Shown: one piece after another, positions 57,808 to 64,000 of the stretch
Position numbering within the stretch: position 1 is the first letter of the stretch
Layout of the letters: each line of letters opens with the position of its first letter
Assembly: GCA_964017065.1 (NCBI GenBank)
Contig: OZ024784.1
Coordinates: forward strand, 12,939,152 to 13,003,151
Reading direction: 5' to 3'
Origin: Haliclona indistincta
Lineage: Eukaryota > Porifera > Demospongiae > Haplosclerida > Chalinidae
Length of the DNA stretch: 64,000 bases
Position numbers and translations under genes: made by a program
Notes under the pieces: generated by a model
The model's database searches: none
What the model saw: only the letters and a program-made list of their open reading frames with translations
Told to the model about the DNA's origin: nothing

Positions 57808-58399
57808 CTCCATCATCTTCATGAAAGTGAATTCTTTAAATAGGAACAATTTTTGAACACTGCTGTACACGAAATCTATGATCAACTCTTATGTATACTT
57901 TTCACATGTACAATGTTGTAAGCTTCACACTGCATGGACATACAAATACTACAAGTCTGTTTGTGGTGGTAGAAAATGATCCCTGTTATGTGACAATTCT
58001 CTCCAACTCAAGGCTGGCTGTAGATTTAAATGCAGCTACTGTGTATGTGCAACAGTATTATCTTCTTAAGAATAAATCATCTTTAAGCAGGTGATAAGTA
58101 TTATGTGAGTGATGTTACAGCAACAGAAGAATGAAAACACTGACACTCACTGCACTGCATAATAAGGATGTATACATACATTTGTACATGTAAACATAGA
58201 TACAATATACTCACGGTATACTGTATCTATGATGTAAAGAACAACATAATGGTCACGTATTCGTCTAAATATATAATCATATTCATTAGTTCTAATTGTT
58301 AAGCTCAAGTTCAGAATCTCCCACTCACTGGCTCTGTTGGTTTAAAAAGACAGTGCCAAACGTTTATCCACTGTGCAAATAACGCCAGAGATAGGAACG
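57808..58399. other. Intergenic, between GABA-B-like copy 2 and the peroxidases
   Basis: No gene was seen. A palindromic stretch GATACAATATACTCACGG / CGGTATACTGTATC lies near 58199-58231. The peroxidase promoter must lie in the last few hundred bases. Confidence 0.55.
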
Positions 58400-60850
58400 A
58401 TGGAAGCTAATCGCTTGCTGACCGCTGTTTTCCTGCTCGCAGTGGCCAGTGGCTGTGGCTTCACTCAAGGTGCTATTGTTTCACCCGTTGATGAAGAGAG
58501 AGCTATCAACGCTACTCAACTACTTATTCAGCGACTCGAAAACGACATGCCAGCTCAAATAAGAAATGTAAGTAATTATTATAGACGCAGCATATGCAGA
58601 AAATAGACTTGTTCGTTCCTTTCTTTCAGCCATCAGCAAAACTAATTCGTCTGCTGTTCCACGACTGTGTAACTGGCTGTGATGGATGCGTTGATCTTGG
58701 TAATCCTGAGAACAATGGTCTTAGTGAAATCTACCGAGAGGTTAACACACTGTATGACACCGACTTTGCTAGCAGTGGAATGTCTCGTGCTGACTTTATC
58801 GCACTGCAAGCTGTCGTAGCTGTGAGAGTAGCAGCTGAAGAGCAATCATGCATGCAGTTACAGCTACCTCCGGATTGTGTTAAGCCTAGGCCTGAGATGA
58901 TCATTCGTTATGGTCGAAAAGATTGTGCTACTTCGCCAAACTCAACCAATGATTTTGGATTCCCTGATGCTCACAGAGGCTTTGAGCATGTCATGGCAAT
59001 TTTTCGAGATGGAATGGGAATGAGTGAGCGGCAAGTAGTGGCTCTCATGGGAGCTCACACTTTGGGAATGGCCTCACCAGAAAACAGTGGATTCCGAGGA
59101 CCATGGGCACCACCTACCAATCGATTTGACAATGCTTTCTACCGCACACTAATGGCAGCTCCTAGTGGCTGGAGCCAAAATGAATTGAACTTGAACAATG
59201 CTCCAGCTGGGTTTAACCCACGCTATCAGTGGGATTCTGTCCCTCAAGGTGGCGGTGGTGGTGGTGGTGGCATGAGAATGATGCTCAACACTGACATGGT
59301 AATTAATTTAAATTTTTGTGTATAATTTTTAGGTAAAATAATTATTTTATTTTTAGGCACTACTGAAGGACATAACACCTGATGAAGCTGGGAGGGAAAC
59401 TGATGCTTCCTGCAGGACTCTCTTCACTAACTGTCCTGACTCACGCACTGCAGACATTGTGCGAGAGTATGCAATGAACAACACAAGGTGGCACGAGGAC
59501 TTTGGCCCAGCCTTCCAGATTCTCCTTGGGCACGGATATCCAGATAATCATCTTGTGCGTGCGGGACAAAACTTATCAGATGAAATTTCTCCAAATGTTA
59601 GTACTCCAACTCAGCCTACAGCTCCACCTACTATGCCGACACAACCAACAACTCCACCAAATAACACCATTCCATCAGCTGTTTCTCAAATCGAGGAGAA
59701 CAGGGCTATTGAAGCTACTGAACAGCTTATTCGACGGCTAGAATCTGAAATGCCAGTTAGAATAAGAAATGTAAGTTATCAAAGCAGCTATTATAATTAA
59801 TATCTATTGTTTATTTTACTTAGCCATCAGCCAAACTAGTTCGTCTGCTGTTCCACGACTGTGTAACTGGCTGTGATGGATGCGTTGATCTTGGTAATCC
59901 TGAGAACAATGGTCTTAGTGAAATCTATCAAGAGGTTAACACACTGTATGATAGTCAATTTGCTAGGACTGGAATGTCTCGTGCTGACTTTATTGCACTG
60001 CAAGCTGTCGTAGCTGTGAGAGTAGCAGCTGAAGAGCAATCATGCCAGCAGTTGGAACTACCTTCGGATTGTGAAAAGCCTAGGCCTCAAATGCTTATTC
60101 GCTATGGTCGCATGGATTGTGCTACATCTCCAAATTCAAACAATGATACTGGCTTTCCAGATGCTCACAGAGGCTTTGAGCATGTCATGGAGATCTTTCG
60201 AGATGGAATGAGAATGAGTGAGCGGCAAGTAGTAGCTCTCATTGGAGCTCACACTTTGGGAATGGCCTCACCAGAAAACAGCGGATTCCGAGGACCATGG
60301 TCACCACCTACCAATCGATTTGACAATGCTTTCTACCGCACACTAATGGCAGCTCCTAGTGGATGGAGACAAAATGAATTGAACTTGAACAATGCTCCAG
60401 CTGGATTTAACCCACGCTATCAATGGGATTCTGTCCCTCAAGGTGGTGGTGGTGGTGGCATGAGAATGATGCTCAACACTGACATGGTAATTAATATTAA
60501 ATATGTGTGAATAATTTTTAGGTAAATTATTTTATTTTTAGGCACTGCTGAAGAACATAACACCTGATGAAGCTGGGAGGGAAACTGATGCTTCCTGCAG
60601 GACTCTCTTCACTAACTGTCCTGACTCACGCACTGCAGACATTGTGCGAGAGTATGCAATGAACAACACAAGGTGGCACGAGGACTTTGGCCCAGCCTTC
60701 CAGATTCTCCTTGAGCATGGATATCCAGACAATCATCTTGTGGCTGTTGAGGAGGATCTTCCAACACTCCCTACTGATTCAGCAATTGGAGTCAAGGGAG
60801 CATTCTTTTTGGTGATGATGGGAGTCCTAATTTCTTTAATGGTTCTTTAA
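58400..60850 (+). CDS. Secreted two-domain haem peroxidase (plant/fungal superfamily)
   Basis: Five exons (58400-58567, 58630-59298, 59357-59770, 59824-60486, 60542-60850), all phase 0, give 740 residues. A signal peptide (MEANRLLTAVFLLAVASGCG) precedes two peroxidase domains joined by a Thr/Pro linker (TQPTAPPTMPTQPTTPP). Exon 3 carries the end of domain 1, the linker and the start of domain 2, so they are one gene; domain 2 has no start or signal peptide of its own. Each domain has the distal RLLFHDCVTGCDGC (catalytic Arg and His), proximal ALMGAHTLG or ALIGAHTLG, then GPW at +16 from the proximal His, and the MMLNTDMALLK Asp block. The C-terminus GAFFLVMMGVLISLMVL looks like a GPI signal or TM anchor. 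Likely an H2O2-dependent oxidase at the cell surface; the substrate is unknown. Confidence 0.93.
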
Positions 60851-61130
60851 ACATTGCATACAACAATAGTACTGACAATAATCTTTATCAGTTTGAATAG
60901 TGTAGTTTGCTGTGTGTCAAATCAATATTACTTGCAATAATACTAAGTGACACTCGTGATCATTGGAATTGGAACCTAGACACTTGAGACATGACACATG
61001 ATAATTCGGAATCAGAACCATAGTACACCTGTAGAGGGAGTAAAGCATTCCAGAACGATGTCCGTGATACAATTTTAGCGTTACCATAGTAAAATCATGG
61101 TAAAATTTAAAAGTCACTATCGCGCGCAGC

Positions 61131-62466
61131 ATGCAACCACACGTGATGGGTATCACAGTGTTGTTGCTGATACTGCTACTTTCGGCTTCTTTGCCGTCGA
61201 GCCGAGCTACAATTATATCCACAGATAACGAAACTAGAGCAATAAATGCTACTCAACAGCTGATACAAACACTGGAATCTGAGACACCTCAAAGAATTGA
61301 AAACGTATGTAGACCATAGATAAATAATATTATATAATTATACTACGTAACGTATATCTATGTGTAGACCTTCAAAACATTATATATTTTTTCCAGCCAT
61401 CAGCCAAACTAGTTCGTCTGCTGTTCCACGACTGTGTAACTGGCTGTGATGGATGCGTTGATCTTGGTAATCCTGAGAACAATGGTCTTAATGAAATCTA
61501 TCAAGAGGTTAACACACTGTATGATAACGAGTTTGCTACCAGTGGAATGTCTCGTGCTGACTTTATTGCACTGCAAGCTGTCGTAGCTGTGAGAGTAGCA
61601 GCTGAAGAGCAATCATGCATGCAGTTACAGCTACCTCCCAGTTGTGTTAAGCCTAGGCCTGAGATGATCATTCGTTATGGTCGAAAAGATTGTGCTACTT
61701 CGCCAAACTCAACTAATGATTTTGGATTCCCTGATGCTCACAGGGGATTTGAGCATGTCATGGCAATTTTTCGAGATGGAATGGGAATGAGTGAGCGGCA
61801 AGTAGTAGCTCTCATTGGAGCTCACACTTTGGGAAAGGCCTCACCAGAAAACAGTGGATTCCAAGGACCATGGTCACCACCTACCAATCGATTTGACAAT
61901 GCTTTCTACCGCACACTAATGGCAGCTCCTAGTGGCTGGAGCCAAAATGAATTGAACTTAAATAATGCTCCAGCTGGATTTAATCCACGCTATCAGTGGG
62001 ATAGCGGAAATAATGGAGCTCCTGGTAGTAAAATGATGCTCAACACTGATATGGTATTATTTTTATCTAGTATTAATTTTTATTCATGAAATATTTTTAG
62101 GCACTACTGAAGGACATAACACCTGATGAAGCTGGGAGGGAAACTGATGCTTCCTGCAGGACTCTCTTCACTAACTGTCCTGACTCACGCACTGCAGACA
62201 TTGTGGAAGAGTATGCAATGAACAACACAAGGTGGCATGAGGACTTTGGCCCTGCCTTCCAGATTCTCCTTGAGCATGGATATCCAGACAATCATCTTGT
62301 ACAAGCTGGCCAAAACCTATCCATACTTCTTAGTCCAATGGTCTCTACTCCAACTCAACCTACACCAAGCTTTGCTGCACACGCTGAGGCAGCATCAAAT
62401 ATAGTACTAGTGACCGCAATTAGTTCAGTAGTTCTTCATCTGTACTATACAATTATAGTAGCATGA
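61131..62466 (+). CDS. Secreted single-domain haem peroxidase, sister of the two-domain gene
   Basis: Three phase-0 exons (61131-61304, 61397-62053, 62101-62466) encode 398 residues. It has its own signal peptide (MGITVLLLILLLSASLPSSR), one peroxidase domain with LVRLLFHDCVTGCDGC, VVALIGAHTLGKASPENSGF and a GPW Trp at the same +16 spacing, then a Thr/Pro stretch. It ends in a hydrophobic tail (IVLVTAISSVVLHLYYTIIV) like a GPI signal or membrane anchor. The intron positions match those of both domains of the upstream gene. The Gly-rich insert QGGGGGGGG of the upstream domains is replaced here by SGNNGAPGSK. It converges with the Skeletor-like gene 106 bp away. Confidence 0.93.
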
Positions 62467-62572
62467 TATTCAAACCACTGAACACTTAATCAAACACATC
62501 TCAGCATTATTAATGAATGAGCAATCTTCTATAACAATTGTACTATAATACAACACGGATAAATTATTATTG

Positions 62573-64000
62573 TTACAAGGCAGCACACAATAACCCGATG
62601 ATAGTGAGTATAAACAGCCCGATAGCACCAGAGGATCGAGCAGCAGCACTCACACGTATCTGGTATCCCAGAAATTGGTGAGTTGCACACTGAAAAGAAA
62701 CATCAGTGAATAATAATAAGAATCATCAATCATTTCTTTCAGACCTGGTAGTAAACAATGTCAGGAGTATTGGAATCAGGTGTCCAGGTGAACTCTCCCG
62801 GTGATCCATCTTCACACGTCAATTGAAGTGAGGTTCTATAGCTGATGAAGTTACTGAACTCATTAGAACGATCTTGTTCCTTGTTTCGATACTCGCAATA
62901 TCGACCCACTGTACTTCATAATAAAATTGATAAATTTTTCAAATAAAATTCTGTTACCTCCAATTGATCTGTTTCCATCAAATCCAGCGTATATGGTTTC
63001 ATTACTCTACATTGCAAAATTATGAACAGATTTTCCGATAATTATAGCCAGTAAAGTTACCTCCTGTCCAGTGAAGAGGAACCCTCCACGTTCACTACTA
63101 GTGATATAGAAGGGATGATATCGAGCTGGCTGGCTGCGATCATTCCCTCCCTCCACTATAAATCGATATGTCCTTCCTCTGATTACAGTTATATTGGGAA
63201 TGAGGAGTCCGTTCAGATACCAGGCAATGCCCCATCCTGATTGTCCTGTGATTCCAGCATAGCCTCTCTGTCCACCAGACTGTCCAATCTGAGCACGAAT
63301 TGTAGTTTCTTCTTCAAGAGATAGTACTGGTTGTTTCCAAGGAGTCACTCTTGTTTCACAAGTCCTGCACTGTAAGTTACACTCGTCTCTTGAGGTTCGA
63401 TTGAAGTTAATCCTAATAGCACCACCTGTAAACAACTCAATGAAAGTGCTATGTAGAGTGTAGCAAAGGCCTTACCACTTGGGTCAGCATTGACGTAGTG
63501 TCTAAATGGAACAGGTATAGTCTCTTGCGTGGTGTCCTAATGTTTCCGACAGGCCCCATGGCCCAGATGATAGATTGATCCATATCAAGAGAATAGGAGG
63601 AGTCTTGAGAATCATTGGTTGAAAGAGGTCGTTGGTATTTGATGCATGTAGTGCATCCCTCTCTGTATCCAGTAACTGATGTTACATCATTCTGTCGATC
63701 AGGACATGCTCCAGTGAACCCAGAAGGGCCAGTACTTGTAAACTGACACTGAAAGACAATTGAATGAATAAACAAATGTGTGTGTGTGTGTGTGTGTGTG
63801 ACTGCTGTCAATATGTGCATTTACACTACACTCTATGAACAATTTCCTCTGCCATACAGGTGAGGAAATTGAAAGTACAGACGACGATTTATGTACTCAA
63901 CAACAAGCAATATCTTAGGCACTGACCTGTGAGTATGCAGACAAGTAAAGGTCTCTTGCATTCACTCCAGTACTATCCATCCATGCCCATGTGACATCTC
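62573..64000 (-). CDS. Skeletor-like DOMON protein, 3' part only
   Basis: Minus strand; the 5' part lies beyond the window edge. From the edge inward: VTWAWMDSTGVNARDLYLSAYSQ and QSIIWAMGPVGNIR (DOMON-type core), then GAIRINFNRTSRDECNLQC, GIAWYLNGLLIPNITVIRG and TYRFIVEGGNDRSQPARYHP with FYITSSERGGFLFTG. The last two match the C-terminal module of insect Skeletor and its metazoan relatives, often found with DM13 and DOMON domains. The last exon gives CATHQFLGYQIRVSAAARSS and a hydrophobic end SGAIGLFILTIIGLLCAAL stop, probably a GPI or membrane anchor. Near 63531-63545 the frame must change to keep the conserved sequence (see findings). Relatives are extracellular-matrix or redox-linked proteins; the function here is unknown. 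Confidence 0.85.
63776..63800. repeat. Short (TG)n microsatellite in Skeletor-like intron
   Basis: About 25 nt of pure TG repeats. Confidence 0.9.

Noticed and set aside
60542..60850. Treating the second peroxidase domain as a separate gene
   Set aside because: No start codon or signal peptide lies before it, and exon 3 reads through from domain 1.
58642..62291. Recurring antisense frames of 64-67 codons over the peroxidase domains
   Set aside because: Shadows of the conserved coding exons; they recur only because the domains are nearly identical.

Overview
The window is nuclear DNA from an early-branching animal, most likely a demosponge. Genes are split by many short GT-AG introns and lie close together on both strands. 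They include animal-type signalling and organelle proteins: a G-beta subunit, Groucho/TLE, OPA1, an SH2 protein, GABA-B-like receptors and a Skeletor-like protein. A tandem set of plant/fungal-superfamily haem peroxidases and a very large single-exon beta-helix plus multi-pass membrane protein point to a sponge or similar lineage. The species is an inference; no marker gene in the window settles it.

Layout, left half. A heterotrimeric G-protein beta subunit (+, 176-3707; 340 aa from 10 exons). A copy of a dispersed repeat (about 4163-4722). A small unrecognised two-exon gene (-, 4820-5277; 89 aa). A VAMP/R-SNARE gene (-, 5525-8355) whose start codon appears to be split by an intron. MIC10 of the mitochondrial MICOS complex (-, 8793-9659), head-to-head across about 290 bp with a PLEKHG5-like RhoGEF (+, 9951-15515). 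The RhoGEF converges on a nucleolin-like gene (-, 15723-18427). Then Groucho/TLE (-, 19101 to about 26458), with a large intron.

Layout, right half. OPA1, the mitochondrial inner-membrane fusion GTPase (+, 27282-36960), has introns full of minisatellites and small inverted-repeat elements. Next come an intronless SH2 protein lacking the phosphotyrosine-binding arginine (+, 37061-37612), an intronless 1275-residue beta-helix/8-TM protein (+, 37893-41720) and a P5B ATPase of the ATP13A group (+, 42736-49551). Two tandem GABA-B-like class C receptors follow (+, 49829-54044 and 54208-57807). Last are a two-domain secreted haem peroxidase (+, 58400-60850), a one-domain sister (+, 61131-62466) and the 3' part of a Skeletor-like DOMON gene (-, 62573 to the window edge).

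No operon-like logic links these genes. Two mitochondrial inner-membrane shaping proteins (MIC10, OPA1) and two membrane-traffic or lysosome candidates (VAMP, P5B ATPase) share the window, but this may be chance. The most unusual items are the peroxidases, which pair a class II/III-like distal site with a class I-like proximal Trp/Asp site and occur once as a fused double domain. Others are the SH2 domain without its key arginine, the beta-helix/8-TM protein, the unknown 89-aa protein with an acidic dileucine and a four-cysteine tail, an exon-block duplication in the nucleolin-like gene, and a 220-nt almost identical tract shared by the two GABA-B-like genes. Exon boundaries were read by eye from splice signals and reading frame. 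Coordinates of CDS entries run from start to stop and include introns.
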